30,497 bases of DNA from Candidatus Melainabacteria bacterium (GCA_003151275.1 PLXC01000014.1:1-30497), one strand, 5' to 3'; positions 1 to 8,675 are shown, counted from the first letter of the stretch. Notes: a model not told the origin generated them from the letters alone. Program-made: numbers and translations.

Positions 1-69
1 GCATCCACTCCCGCTGCACCAACTGCAGTGGCAGCTCCAGCTTTGTCGCCGATCAAGCGCGTCAAGTAA
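1..69 (+). CDS. C-terminal end of an unidentified protein (partial)
   Basis: Frame 1 is open from the first base to a TAA at 67-69 and gives 22 residues rich in Ala, Pro, Thr and Val, ending in SPIKRVK. The composition suggests a flexible tail, but no family can be named from so little sequence. The next gene starts 39 bp downstream on the same strand, so the two could be cotranscribed. The gene begins outside the window. Confidence 0.5.
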   Translation, partial: ASTPAAPTAVAAPALSPIKRVK

Positions 70-108
70 ACGTAATTTACGATCAAATAATTTGCGAGGG
101 AAGAGGAA

Positions 109-2676
109 ATGAAAGCGGTAATCATGGCTGGTGGTTCAGGAACTCGGTTGCGACCGTTGACCAGTAATTTGCCTAAGCCAATGGTGCCCGTGGCCAATAA
201 ACCGATGGCGCATCATATTGTCGAACTTCTCAAAGAGCACAATATGAAGGACATCATCTTCACTTTGTTCTACCTTCCTGATGCCATCAAGGATTATTTC
301 AGCGACGGTTCAGACTTTGGTTGCAAGATTACCTACTCGACAGAAATGGGCAGACCGCTCGGTACTGCTGGTTGCGTCAAAGCAGTTCAAGATCAACTCG
401 ATCAAACGTTCGTAGTGATCTCAGGGGACAGTCTTACCGACATTGACCTAACTGCAGCAGTCAAATTCCACAAAGAGAAAAAATCTAAAGCCACCATCGT
501 TCTTAAGCGTGTTGAAAATCCGCTCGATTACGGTGTTGTGATCACGGATGCTGAGCACCGAATTCAAAGATTCGTTGAAAAACCAGGCGCCAGCGAAATC
601 TTCTCTGACACGGTCAACACAGGCATTTATATTCTGGAACCGGAAGTTCTCCTCTACGTGATCATGGGAAGAGAGCAAGATTTTTCAAACGACCTGTTCC
701 CACTTTTGTTGCTGCGCAATGAACCACTTTTTGGATACGTAGCCGACGGCTATTGGTGCGACATCGGAAACTTGGAAGTTTATCGCCAGGCTCATCAAGA
801 TGTTCTCGACGGAAAAATGAATCTAAATTTCAAATATCCTCAAATTCAAGATCGAGTCTGGGTAGGACAAGGCACTCAAATCGATGCCACCGTTAAGTTG
901 ACGCCACCGATTGTGATTGGCGAGAATTGTCGTATCGGTCGAGAGACGGAATTGGACGCCTACACTTGCATTGGTGACAATGTCGTTGTGCAAGAAAGAG
1001 TGACGATGAAGCGACCAGTCATTTGGTCAAATGTTTACATCGGCAATCAAGCGGCTTTGCGAGCTTGTGTGATCTGCAATAACGCTACCGTTCATAATTC
1101 GGCTGAAATTTTAGAAGGCGCGATTATCGGTGCCAATTCATCGGTTGGACAAGAAGCAGTGGTCAGCCCCGATGTGCGTATTTGGCCAGATAAAAGCATC
1201 GATTCCGGAGCTCGTGTTATCTCATCCGTCATTTGGGGCACGCGTGCTCCTCGCACCTTATTTGGTGCGCATGGTGTACGCGGTCTCGCCAATGTGGAGA
1301 TCACTCCCGAGTTCGCTGTCAATCTCGCTGCCGCCTACGGCGCCACGTTGAAAGGTGGTCCAGTCCTGGTTAGTCGAGACTACTGGCGCGTTAGTCAGAT
1401 GATCAGCAGGGTCATGGTATCTGGTTTGATTTCTGTCGGAGTAGAAGTACAAAATCTTGAGTCAATGTCGCTGCCGATTTCACGGTACTACGTGAAAACG
1501 CAGAGAGCGAGCGGACTGGTTCATGTGCGAGTATCGCAGCGCGAGCCAGAAAAGGTGACGATCGAATTTTTCGATAGCGAAGGTGTGGCGATCACAAAAG
1601 CGATGGAAAGAAAAATTGAATCGACATTCTTCAAAGAAGATTTCCCGCGCGTGCAGCCGGCAGACGTCGGCAACATCGGCTTTCCGAGTCGCGTTCGTGA
1701 GTATTACATGGACGAGTTTTTGCAGCATATCAAGGGGCAGGTATTTGAGGAAGATAAAGTTCCCTTCTGCATCGTACCCGGATCGAATTACACCCGAGTC
1801 ACCAAGGCTGGTGCCCTTACGACTCAAGCGCCGAAGGTGGTTATCGACTACGCGATGGCTGAAACCGGCGTAATCCTGCCGGATTTGTTGGGACAGGTCG
1901 GCATCGAAACAGTAGTACTGAACGCGTCCATCCGCAACACGCCTCCGCGTCAAGAAGAGCGCATCGCGATGCGTAAACAGCTAGCCGATGTGGTGCGCGC
2001 CTTGAATGCCGAGCTCGGTGTTCAAATCGGTCGCAACGGCGAACAGATGACACTGGTTGACGAGACAGGACAGATCATCCGGGGCGAGCTTTTGCTGGCA
2101 GTGGTGGCAGACATTATTTTACGAGACAAACCTGGCCGCTCCATTGTTGTGCCGGTGAATGCTAGTTCTGCAATCGAGCGCATCGCGGGACGCTACAATT
2201 GCAAAGTTGTTCGTTGCAAAGCTTCCGAAACGGAAATTGGCTCAACCACAGCGAAGTTGAAAGACGCGGTGTTGGGGGGCAGTGCCAACGGTTGTTTCAT
2301 TTTTCCAGAATTCCAGAATGGATATGATGGAATGTTTGCGGTCGGACAAGTCTTAGAGCATTTGACTTATCAGGGACGCTCACTGCATCAGGCTGTTTCA
2401 GAGCTTCCTCAACTGATCTATCAAGTCGATTCAGTCCACTGTCCGTGGGAAAGAAAAGGCCGGGTGATGAGACTGCTTGTAGAAAAGCATCAGGATCGTC
2501 CTATGGAATTGCTCGATGGCGTCAAAATACAAACTCGACCAGAACATTGGATCTTGGTGCTTCCAGATGCTGTGGAACCGCTGGTGCATGTGTATGCCGA
2601 TGGGCAGGACTTGCAGCACACGTCTGCCGATTTAAATGAGTACACCCAATTAGTTCGCTATCTGCAGAACGCTTAA
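109..2676 (+). CDS. Mannose-1-phosphate guanylyltransferase-like nucleotidyltransferase fused to a degenerate phosphohexomutase domain
   Basis: Residues 1-235 are a nucleotidyltransferase with the sugar-nucleotide pyrophosphorylase loop GGSGTRLRPLT (8-18), the GDSL motif near 106 and VEKP near 156. Residues 250-375 carry left-handed beta-helix hexapeptide repeats. Residues 380-855 are a phosphoglucomutase/phosphomannomutase-like region starting with LFGAHGVRG. This order matches the long fused mannose-1-phosphate guanylyltransferases known from cyanobacteria, which would make GDP-mannose (or a related NDP-sugar) for glycans in the cytoplasm. In the mutase half the usual TASHNP phosphoserine loop reads VSQREP (475-480), and the metal loop DGDxDR is replaced by GRNGEQ (641-646), so mutase activity looks lost. 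The ATG at 109 follows an AAGAGGAA Shine-Dalgarno. Substrate identity is inferred. Confidence 0.85.
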   Translation: MKAVIMAGGSGTRLRPLTSNLPKPMVPVANKPMAHHIVELLKEHNMKDIIFTLFYLPDAIKDYFSDGSDFGCKITYSTEMGRPLGTAGCVKAVQDQLDQTFVVISGDSLTDIDLTAAVKFHKEKKSKATIVLKRVENPLDYGVVITDAEHRIQRFVEKPGASEIFSDTVNTGIYILEPEVLLYVIMGREQDFSNDLFPLLLLRNEPLFGYVADGYWCDIGNLEVYRQAHQDVLDGKMNLNFKYPQIQDRVWVGQGTQIDATVKLTPPIVIGENCRIGRETELDAYTCIGDNVVVQERVTMKRPVIWSNVYIGNQAALRACVICNNATVHNSAEILEGAIIGANSSVGQEAVVSPDVRIWPDKSIDSGARVISSVIWGTRAPRTLFGAHGVRGLANVEITPEFAVNLAAAYGATLKGGPVLVSRDYWRVSQMISRVMVSGLISVGVEVQNLESMSLPISRYYVKTQRASGLVHVRVSQREPEKVTIEFFDSEGVAITKAMERKIESTFFKEDFPRVQPADVGNIGFPSRVREYYMDEFLQHIKGQVFEEDKVPFCIVPGSNYTRVTKAGALTTQAPKVVIDYAMAETGVILPDLLGQVGIETVVLNASIRNTPPRQEERIAMRKQLADVVRALNAELGVQIGRNGEQMTLVDETGQIIRGELLLAVVADIILRDKPGRSIVVPVNASSAIERIAGRYNCKVVRCKASETEIGSTTAKLKDAVLGGSANGCFIFPEFQNGYDGMFAVGQVLEHLTYQGRSLHQAVSELPQLIYQVDSVHCPWERKGRVMRLLVEKHQDRPMELLDGVKIQTRPEHWILVLPDAVEPLVHVYADGQDLQHTSADLNEYTQLVRYLQNA

Positions 2677-2716
2677 CCGGCACAGGCTGACAAAAACCGC
2701 ACTCGGAATTGTTAAC

Positions 2717-2797
2717 TTTGCACTGCGGTCTAAAAAGCTATTGACATCCCTGCCGGAGAGGTTTACTTTTGCACTGGAGTGTAAATCATTTTTGCAC
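2717..2797 (+). repeat. Three TTTGCAC direct repeats around a promoter
   Basis: TTTGCACTG occurs at 2717-2725 and 2768-2776, and TTTGCAC again at 2791-2797. The first two copies are followed by a similar tail (GCGGTCTAAA and GAGTGTAAA). The second overlaps the predicted -10 element, so a bound protein could block the promoter. No known operator is recognised. Confidence 0.35.
2741..2769 (+). promoter_or_regulatory. Sigma-70-type promoter for the repeat protein gene
   Basis: A perfect TTGACA (2741-2746) is followed by a 17-bp spacer and TACTTT (2764-2769). Transcription would begin near 2776 and leave an untranslated leader of about 130 nt before the ATG at 2905. Confidence 0.5.
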
Positions 2798-2904
2798 CTC
2801 TTGCCCACAACCCATAGAAGATCAAGTCGCAGCCTCGCTCGACCGGCTTTTGCAAGCTTTGCAAGGCTGGGAACCGCTGTGCTCTCATCCGGAGTCTAAT
2901 CATC

Positions 2905-4452
2905 ATGAATGCTGATAGAAATTGGGAACGCCAACAACCGAATGAGCGAGATCCGCAAGGAGAGCCTCAAGGTCTTAAATTCGCTGATGCCTACGGACCG
3001 GGCGGAGGTCCTAGCGGTGGTAATGATAGCAACAGAATAATAATCAACGATATTCATTCCAAAAATGCATCTTTCAATCAATATGGATTTCCGCAAGGGT
3101 CCGATGTCATCTCACAAGATCAGCAAGGCGGAAATGGCAACCAGGGTAACTGGCAGGGCCGAAACGGCGATCAAGGTAATTCGCCAGGCGGAAATGGCGA
3201 CCAGGGTAACTGGCAGGGCCGAAACGGCGATCAGGGTAATTCGCAAGGCGGAAATGGTGACGAGCGTGATGCTGCGCGAGGCCAATTCGGCAACGAGAAC
3301 GACCCCCGAGGCGAGTTTCAAAACGGACGTGGTGGTCGCCGCCACGGACATCACGGACACGGACATCGACCAGAATTGGTCGATCCTAACCAACCGCCGT
3401 TGCCCGGTTCTGCCGAAGCAAATGGGATGGGGCTGAACGCGCCCCCGACTGACAATTATAATTATTCAGGAGTTAGCCAGCCGATTGGATATTCGAATTT
3501 CAATCAACCTGGAGGCGGTCAAGCTCCGTATTCGACGTTTAGCCAAGCTGGAACTGATACGTCCGCGGCTGGTCAAGCTCTCCCGTACTCGACACTTAGC
3601 CAAGCTGGAACTGATACTTCGGCCACTGGCCCGGCCGTTCCGTACTCGACGTTTAGCCAAGCTGGATCTGATACTTCCGCCACTGGCCAAGCAGTCCCGT
3701 ATTCGACATTCAGCCAACCTGGAACTGACAATTCTGGCGGGAAGGATCCGTTGATTGCACAGTTGAGCCAGTTGAATCCTCCGAATCCAAACTTAGTCCA
3801 AGCCATGACCGATGCTCAAGGCTCAATGAGTCCAGCAGGTTACAGTGCCCTTTCTCAACTAATGACTCAGAGTCTCAATTCGGGAACTGATGGCAACACC
3901 GCCTTGCAACAGTCTCTGACACAACTCCAACAATTTGGACCATCTATTGCACCAGACGTTGCGGTCCTTCAGAACGTGCTTCAGAATGACATGCCTAGCG
4001 CTTTATCGGGGGCGCCAGCAACAGATGCCAGTGCCATTTCCGCCGCGCCGACTGCCACTGGCTCAGCGCAAACCAACGACGCTCTGATCACTCAACTCAC
4101 AACATCTGATCCAGCCATGGCTCAGGTTTTGACCAGTGCTCAAGGGAATATGAGTCAGCAAGGATTTGCCACTCTTGAACAAATCGTCTCTCAAAATACT
4201 GCCAATGGCACCGCTGATGGTGCCACTCTGCAGCAGGTGATGCAGCAGTTGCAGCAGAGCGGAAATACTCAAGATATAAACGCTTTACAGACGGCAGTTT
4301 CCAGCGTTCAGCAGCCTGGCACCGCTAGCACGGCCGTAGCAGCGACCGATTCGAGCGCACAATATGCTCCAAGCAGTTCATATGATACAAGCGCTCAGTA
4401 CACACCTAGCAGTGTCTATACCGCTGCCAGCTCTTCATCTGCAGCGGTATAA
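2905..4452 (+). CDS. Low-complexity Gly/Asn/Gln/Ser-rich tandem-repeat protein, function unknown
   Basis: This 515-residue protein matches no family I recognise. It has no signal peptide or membrane segment. A charged N-terminus is followed by 10-residue repeats of the type GNGDQGNWQG (about 75-120), a His-rich patch RRHGHHGHGH (about 145-154) that might bind metal, and 19-residue repeats beginning PYSTFSQAG (208 to about 280). Two related segments, about 281-365 and 393-470, share the plan LI.QL....P.....M..AQG.MS..G...L..., so that region looks duplicated. The C-terminus is a Ser/Tyr/Ala tail. Most of it is probably disordered. The ATG at 2905 has only a distant GGAG at 2891-2894. It may be a surface or matrix protein, but there is no direct evidence. 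Confidence 0.7.
   Translation: MNADRNWERQQPNERDPQGEPQGLKFADAYGPGGGPSGGNDSNRIIINDIHSKNASFNQYGFPQGSDVISQDQQGGNGNQGNWQGRNGDQGNSPGGNGDQGNWQGRNGDQGNSQGGNGDERDAARGQFGNENDPRGEFQNGRGGRRHGHHGHGHRPELVDPNQPPLPGSAEANGMGLNAPPTDNYNYSGVSQPIGYSNFNQPGGGQAPYSTFSQAGTDTSAAGQALPYSTLSQAGTDTSATGPAVPYSTFSQAGSDTSATGQAVPYSTFSQPGTDNSGGKDPLIAQLSQLNPPNPNLVQAMTDAQGSMSPAGYSALSQLMTQSLNSGTDGNTALQQSLTQLQQFGPSIAPDVAVLQNVLQNDMPSALSGAPATDASAISAAPTATGSAQTNDALITQLTTSDPAMAQVLTSAQGNMSQQGFATLEQIVSQNTANGTADGATLQQVMQQLQQSGNTQDINALQTAVSSVQQPGTASTAVAATDSSAQYAPSSSYDTSAQYTPSSVYTAASSSSAAV
3127..3264 (+). repeat. 60-bp in-frame tandem repeat made of 30-bp subunits
   Basis: Two nearly identical 60-bp units (3127-3186 and 3187-3246) and a partial third encode alternating 10-residue blocks, GNWQG/RNGDQ and GNS/GGNGDQ. 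The near identity at DNA level indicates recent expansion or a slippage-prone tract. Confidence 0.8.
3526..3747 (+). repeat. 57-bp in-frame tandem repeat
   Basis: Units at 3526, 3583, 3640 and 3697 (the last incomplete) encode 19-residue blocks of the form PYSTFSQAGTDTSATGQAV. Units differ at a few codons, so the repeat is older than the one at 3127. Confidence 0.8.
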
Positions 4453-4548
4453 AGTTTGTAAGCAGGATATTTGGCTATGCACCATTTGTGATGTGTAGTC
4501 AGATTTCCATTTGTAGTCGAATTTCTCTTGGCGATTAAACAGTAGTCG

Positions 4549-4992
4549 CTACTCGACGATGTTGATATCGCAGGATCCCGTTGAAGTTGTGGGCAGCCCA
4601 GTATTAAACGGGGATGTAGAACCGCCGCCACCGCTAAAACCAAAGCTGTAGCTTCCCGAAGGGAAAGAAGTCATTCCGCCAAGACTACCGGCGGTAATGT
4701 TTCCGTTGTGTGCTTGATCGAGGATAGCTTTCGGCGATCTAGGCAGCTCCGCAGGCTTCTGCTGGGCAATAGTTTGATGTGATTGGTCTCCGGCAGCGCC
4801 CGATGAAAAAGCGCTATTAGCTTGTGCTCCGGACGCGTCCACAGTGGTGCCCATGTCAAACGACTGTGTCCAGGTTGAATCTGCGCCAAGTGAATCAGTT
4901 GACGTGGCTTGACTATGTGCCGGTTGACTGGCAACAAAGCTTACAAGCGCTGCCCAGACAAGCAGTTCGAGCACATTCGGTTTTTTCTTCAT
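4549..4992 (-). CDS. Small secreted protein, function unknown
   Basis: The protein has 147 residues with a clear Sec signal peptide: MKKK, a hydrophobic stretch VLELLVWAALVSFVA, and a likely cleavage after the Ala of AHSQA. The mature part is rich in Ser, Gly, Thr and Ala with no recognised domain, ending in a Gly/Ser-rich segment and SCDINIVE with a single Cys. The ATG at 4992 is chosen because AAGGAC lies 8-9 nt upstream. An ATG ten codons earlier would put a polar stretch before the signal peptide. The gene converges on the repeat-protein gene ending at 4452. Its upstream side is the long non-coding region to 5730, so its control elements may lie there. Confidence 0.65.
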   Translation of the reverse strand: MKKKPNVLELLVWAALVSFVASQPAHSQATSTDSLGADSTWTQSFDMGTTVDASGAQANSAFSSGAAGDQSHQTIAQQKPAELPRSPKAILDQAHNGNITAGSLGGMTSFPSGSYSFGFSGGGGSTSPFNTGLPTTSTGSCDINIVE

Positions 4993-5010
4993 GGTAATCG
5001 TCCTTAATTC

Positions 5011-5027
5011 GTTCTTTAACAAAGAAC
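5011..5027. promoter_or_regulatory. Perfect inverted repeat in the leader of the secreted-protein gene
   Basis: GTTCTTT-AAC-AAAGAAC is a 7-bp perfect inverted repeat centred about 27 nt upstream of the ATG at 4992. It could be an operator or a leader hairpin controlling that gene. Confidence 0.35.
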
Positions 5028-5290
5028 ACAGCAGACTGCACGCGAGGTGAAGTTCGCGTTTCGCATATTCCGATACTTGGAGATTACTCCTGAAAGGTTA
5101 CTGTTTTGTTACCGCCACAAAAGAAATAGCCCGTCGTAATCACCAAGTTTGAATAAAACTGAGGATTCCTGAAGTCCATGCGCTTCTTTCCAGCTTTGAA
5201 CCAGCGAAATTTACTTCGATCAGATCAGGCTTTCATTGCACACGAATAGAATAATCCAGTGAATGTGAGATAAGCGTGTGTGCATCCACA

Positions 5291-5320
5291 GACTTGAACA
5301 ACGTTGTAACGGTACAAGTC
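5291..5320. other. Nested inverted repeats in the long intergenic region
   Basis: GACTTG (5291-5296) pairs with CAAGTC (5315-5320) and encloses the palindrome ACAACGTTGT (5298-5307). It could be a regulator site or an RNA structure. No gene is seen within about 250 bp on either side. Confidence 0.25.
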
Positions 5321-5392
5321 AAAAGTGGCGAATGTGTGCCCGACCCTGACGTCTTTTCTAAATCCTCTTTTAGTTCGGTTTAACCTAATTTC

Positions 5393-5441
5393 ATCGATTA
5401 TCGATAACTTCTTCTTGTCAATTACAATCGATTATCGATAA
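5393..5441. promoter_or_regulatory. Two identical operator-like boxes ATCGATTATCGATAA
   Basis: The 15-mer ATCGATTATCGATAA occurs at 5393-5407 and 5427-5441, 34 bp apart. That is close to three helical turns, so both would face the same side. The core ATCGAT-T-ATCGAT is a near-perfect dyad, typical of a dimeric regulator site. A -10-like TATAAA follows at 5471. Confidence 0.45.
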
Positions 5442-5449
5442 TTCTTTCA

Positions 5450-5476
5450 TTGTTTGAAATGGGTTTGTAGTATAAA
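5450..5476 (+). promoter_or_regulatory. Possible promoter downstream of the twin boxes
   Basis: TTGTTT (5450-5455), a 15-bp spacer and TATAAA (5471-5476) resemble a weak sigma-70 promoter reading rightward. The short spacer and proximity to the two boxes suggest it would need an activator. Confidence 0.3.
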
Positions 5477-5555
5477 GGCCAAAAGAGATAGAAAGCCCGT
5501 CCATTCCTGGAAATTCGGCACCCATCTGGCATTCAGAATCGCTTCCTGACCTTTG

Positions 5556-5581
5556 AATTTTTACCGATATCGGTAAAAATT
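5556..5581. promoter_or_regulatory. Perfect 26-bp palindrome, copy 1
   Basis: The half-site AATTTTTACCGAT is followed directly by its reverse complement. The same 26 bases occur at 18237-18262, before citrate synthase. A spacerless perfect dyad with an ACCGAT/ATCGGT core is typical of an operator for a dimeric repressor such as a TetR-like protein. The regulator is not identified. Confidence 0.55.
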
Positions 5582-5683
5582 TTAAAGTGTCGGCATTGTT
5601 TTAAGGTCAACCACCAAAGTTTCGTCCTCTGCTTATGCACCATTTATGCGGCTGCATTAATTGTAGATGGTGGTGCGATGCAG

Positions 5684-5713
5684 AAAAAGAGGAAGCATTC
5701 GCTCCCTCTTTTT
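5684..5713 (-). terminator. Intrinsic terminator after the YtxH gene (possibly bidirectional)
   Basis: AAAAAGAGG (5684-5692) pairs with CCTCTTTTT (5705-5713), with an inner AGC/GCT stem and an ATTC loop. Both strands end in a T run. It lies 18 bp past the stop of the minus-strand gene at 5731 and could also end a rightward transcript. Confidence 0.7.
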
Positions 5714-5730
5714 GTCAATTGTTTATGCGA

Positions 5731-6081
5731 TCAAAGGGTGCTAGCAGTTCCTGCGCTGGTAGAAGATGGTTCAAAATACTTGGACTCTTCCATTTTGCGG
5801 TTCTTACTAGCTGACTGTTCCTTTGCAAATGCTTCGTTGAACGAATTCGTCGCGTTGCGTCGAATCGTCTGTGCACTTTCTTTTACTTGATCCAAAGCTG
5901 GTTGTGCTTTGTCCAAAAGCTCGCTCGCCTTACTTTGGACGTCTAGCATCGCATCAGACCCTGTTTCTTGAAGATCGCACATCAAGTCTTTCATCTCTTT
6001 TCTGAGTTCTGCGCCCTTCTTAGGTGCGCATAAGGTGCCGATTGCATAGCCTAGCAATCCTACAAACAATAAACCTTTCAT
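5731..6081 (-). CDS. YtxH-like small membrane/stress protein
   Basis: The protein has 116 residues. The N-terminus is a short hydrophobic glycine-zipper segment (GLLFVGLLGYAIGTL) followed by CAPKKGAELRKEMKDL, the hallmark of the YtxH family (a small membrane anchor, then APKSG-x-LR-like). The rest is a long amphipathic helix rich in Ala, Gln, Lys and Glu, as in apolipophorin-like or stress proteins, with a polar Ser/Thr tail. The family is linked with general stress in Bacillus, but its biochemical role is unknown. A GGGGAGG/GGGGA Shine-Dalgarno precedes the ATG at 6081. The gene lies 112 bp downstream of cydB on the same strand and ends at a good terminator. Confidence 0.7.
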   Translation of the reverse strand: MKGLLFVGLLGYAIGTLCAPKKGAELRKEMKDLMCDLQETGSDAMLDVQSKASELLDKAQPALDQVKESAQTIRRNATNSFNEAFAKEQSASKNRKMEESKYFEPSSTSAGTASTL

Positions 6082-6193
6082 TCCCCGGCCTCCCCGTTGT
6101 GGTTGTTTTCCCTAGAGACTCACAACTCGCCGAAAAGTTACCGCATTGTTGGGCAGCTTCTTCATTTAATATTTGCGGCAGTGTGCGGAAAGG

Positions 6194-7210
6194 CTAATAG
6201 CTCATTTTGCCCAGCTGCACTTTGCCTCTGAATATCCAGTAGACAACAGCTGTGTAACTTAGGACAAACGGCAAGCCCAGCAGCGCCACGATCAGCATTA
6301 TCCCCAATGTCTTTTGCGACGAAGCTGCGTTATAGATGTTCAGGTTAAAGGTCGGGTCTAAGCTGGACACCAGCAGGTTTGGATACATCGCCACGCCGAA
6401 CAAGAAGGTGAAGGCCGCAAGTGTGCAAATGGACGAGACAAACGCGTAACCAGGTCTATTTAAGTGAATCGCTCTCGGGATGTTGGCAATCGCTAAGACA
6501 TTTAAAACGACTACAATACTTGCCCACGGCCATCTCTTAAAGTTTGCCACCGCGTCCGGAATTTGCACAAGCGTGAAAATAGTGACCAGCATATAAAAGA
6601 GTAGGAAGACTCCAAACGTTTGCCACATCCATCCGTGTACCTTTTTCTGCAATTCGCCTTCGGTTTTTAAATACAAATAAATTGAACCATGCATTGCACA
6701 AGCTGAAACTGCAAAGCAGCCCATTAACAGTGTATACGCGTTGAAGTGATCGCGAATACGACCGTGATATTCCATGTCGGTTCCAATCGGCAATCCGATG
6801 AATAAATTTCCGACGATCACGCCAAACAGAAACGCAGCCATCGTACTTGAAAGACTGAATGAGACATCCCAAACCTGCCGCCAGAAACGGTGTTCTTTTT
6901 TGCTGCGAAACTCAATTGAAACGGCTCTGAAAATTAAGGCGCACAACAACATCATGAATAGAACATAGTAGCTGGAAAATGCCGTGGCATATGCATTGGG
7001 AAAGGCAGCGAAGAGGGCACCGCCGAAGACTACTAGCCAAACTTCATTACCATCCCAAAGGGGACCAATCGAGTTGATGATCAGGCGTCGTTCTTCATCT
7101 GTACTAGCGCGGAGGTGCAAAATGCCTACGCCAAAATCGAAGCCGTCTAAGACACCATATGCGGTGAGCAACACACCCATTAGAATAAACCAAATGTCAT
7201 TTAGGCTCAT
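6194..7210 (-). CDS. cydB: Cytochrome bd-type quinol oxidase subunit II
   Basis: This 338-residue polytopic membrane protein carries the CydB hallmarks LDGFDFGVG near residue 22 and [11 protein letters not shown] near residue 50, followed by about nine hydrophobic segments. Length is normal for the family. With CydA it forms the heme b/d quinol oxidase that reduces oxygen to water at high affinity. The start codon lies inside the end of cydA (14-bp overlap) with GGAG upstream, so the two are translationally coupled. No cydC, cydD or recognisable cydX is present in the window. Confidence 0.95.
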   Translation of the reverse strand: MSLNDIWFILMGVLLTAYGVLDGFDFGVGILHLRASTDEERRLIINSIGPLWDGNEVWLVVFGGALFAAFPNAYATAFSSYYVLFMMLLCALIFRAVSIEFRSKKEHRFWRQVWDVSFSLSSTMAAFLFGVIVGNLFIGLPIGTDMEYHGRIRDHFNAYTLLMGCFAVSACAMHGSIYLYLKTEGELQKKVHGWMWQTFGVFLLFYMLVTIFTLVQIPDAVANFKRWPWASIVVVLNVLAIANIPRAIHLNRPGYAFVSSICTLAAFTFLFGVAMYPNLLVSSLDPTFNLNIYNAASSQKTLGIMLIVALLGLPFVLSYTAVVYWIFRGKVQLGKMSY

Positions 7211-8675
7211 CTTTTTGCTCCACTGTTTCTTCCGAATCGGGGCGGGGCGCCAGCGCGTAAATACCTCTTTTCATGATCGCTCCAGCAAATTCCCAGAAGC
7301 TGACTCCGCCCTCCGGCACTGGAAGTTGCGCCATGATTTCTTCTAATTTTTCAGGACCCTTCTGAATTTTGTCAGTTAGAACAGTGACCCAAATCACGAA
7401 CAAAAATGAGTAGACAAAACCGAACATCAAAATCGAGGAGAGCACCATGTTGCCTGAAACAGATTTCGATACCGCATCCTTAGTGCGCAGCAGTCCATAC
7501 ACCAACCAGGGTTGCCGTCCAACTTCACAACATACCCAACCGCATTCATTAGCCGCATATCCGCCAAGAACGGCAAAGACAAACAGCCACATCAGCCACC
7601 TTTGCTCAAAAAGTGTGCCCCGCTTCCAGAAAAACAAGCCCAGAGACGTCAAACCGATGAACATCATTCCAAGTCCCACCATAATGTGGTATGACAAGAA
7701 TGGCACCACAACTGGTGGTCTGTCCGCTTTGGGGAATTTGTCTAATCCAGGCACCGGTTTGTTCAGGTCCTGATAGACCAAGAAGCTAAGCATGTCCGGA
7801 ATTGCAATGCCGAAGTTCACTACTTCGTTTTTCACGTCCGGGAGTCCGATTATGTACATGCTGGTGCCACCGGAGCCCGTTTTGAAATGCGCCTCAAGAG
7901 CCGCCAATTTAGCTGGTTGAGTCTCGGCAACCTTGTTGGCCTGGAAATGACCGGAAGCCAATTCGCCAAATGAAAATACAGCGCCATAAACCAGCGCGAT
8001 TTTAAATGTTCGTTTGGCAAAATCCAAATGTCGATTGTGCAAAATGTACCAGGCGCAAACGCTCATAGCGAAAAAGGCACCAAGAATAAATGAGGCATTC
8101 CAGACGTGAATCAATCGCGTCACGCTGGAAGGATTGAAAACCATGGCCCAGAAATCTGTGATTTCTGCCCGCGTAAAGCCTTGTGCAGTTTTTACGAGAT
8201 GATAACCGGCGGGCGTTTGTTGCCAGGAATTGGCGATCACAATCCAGACAGAAGAAAATATTGAACCAAGTGACACCATGCACGTGGCAAAATAGTGCAT
8301 TCGTGCCGAAACTTTATCCCAACCAAAGACCAGCACGGCTAAAAATCCCGATTCGAGAAAGAAAGCGAATATGCCTTCCGCGGCTAAAGCGGACCCGAAA
8401 ACGTCGCCAACGAAACGCGAGTATGTTGCCCAGTTTGTGCCAAACTGGAATTCCATGACTATCCCTGTGGCCACTCCGACGGCGAAGTTGACCGCAAACA
8501 CCTTGGTCCAAAACAGAGCCATCATCTTGTAGACGGGATTTTTGGTGCGCATGTAGGCCGTCTCGATCAGCACCATCAGCACACCAAGACCGATTGTCAG
8601 CGGTGGAAAAATGTAGTGAAACATTATTGTCAGCGCGAATTGTACGCGTGACAAAAACACAACATCAAGGTGCAT
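7197..8675 (-). CDS. cydA: Cytochrome bd-type quinol oxidase subunit I
   Basis: The protein has 492 residues. An early heme-ligand His lies in [10 protein letters not shown] (about residue 20), and [12 protein letters not shown] is the conserved CydA motif before the last helices. The periplasmic quinol loop after [16 protein letters not shown] is short, leading straight to [17 protein letters not shown], which fits the short-Q-loop class rather than the E. coli type. The ATG at 8675 is chosen because GAGGAAGG lies 6 nt upstream. A TTG five codons earlier overlaps that Shine-Dalgarno. CydA holds the hemes and oxidises quinol in the cytoplasmic membrane. The region up to 8840 is shared with a divergent response-regulator gene and should hold both promoters. 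Confidence 0.95.
   Translation of the reverse strand: MHLDVVFLSRVQFALTIMFHYIFPPLTIGLGVLMVLIETAYMRTKNPVYKMMALFWTKVFAVNFAVGVATGIVMEFQFGTNWATYSRFVGDVFGSALAAEGIFAFFLESGFLAVLVFGWDKVSARMHYFATCMVSLGSIFSSVWIVIANSWQQTPAGYHLVKTAQGFTRAEITDFWAMVFNPSSVTRLIHVWNASFILGAFFAMSVCAWYILHNRHLDFAKRTFKIALVYGAVFSFGELASGHFQANKVAETQPAKLAALEAHFKTGSGGTSMYIIGLPDVKNEVVNFGIAIPDMLSFLVYQDLNKPVPGLDKFPKADRPPVVVPFLSYHIMVGLGMMFIGLTSLGLFFWKRGTLFEQRWLMWLFVFAVLGGYAANECGWVCCEVGRQPWLVYGLLRTKDAVSKSVSGNMVLSSILMFGFVYSFLFVIWVTVLTDKIQKGPEKLEEIMAQLPVPEGGVSFWEFAGAIMKRGIYALAPRPDSEETVEQKDEPK

Larger units (their letters stand above)
5483..5716 (+). ncRNA. Candidate structured small RNA
   Basis: No credible ORF occupies this stretch, yet it lies between a promoter-like site (5450-5476) and a strong hairpin terminator (5684-5713). 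TGACCTT (5547-5553) can pair with AAGGTCA (5603-5609) around the 26-bp palindrome. CACCAT (5637-5642) can pair with ATGGTG (5667-5672). The transcript would be about 230 nt. Expression is not shown, and the terminator may simply serve the minus-strand YtxH gene. Confidence 0.25.

Noticed and set aside
1480..1953. Long minus-strand ORF (157 codons) inside the sugar-nucleotide fusion gene
   Set aside because: It lies entirely antisense to a well-conserved gene, has no recognisable domain and no ribosome site.
3065..3436. Overlapping ORFs in other frames of the repeat protein gene (also 3112-3393 and 3466-3717 on the minus strand)
   Set aside because: The tandem repeats have lengths divisible by three, which keeps all frames open; the translations are repetitive and Arg- or Val-rich artefacts.
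5678..5890. Plus-strand 70-codon ORF at the end of the candidate RNA
   Set aside because: It is mostly antisense to the YtxH gene and crosses the terminator; no ribosome site.
6082..6193. Possible cydX-type micropeptide after cydB
   Set aside because: The only short frame (17 codons from an ATG) is polar, without the hydrophobic helix of CydX.
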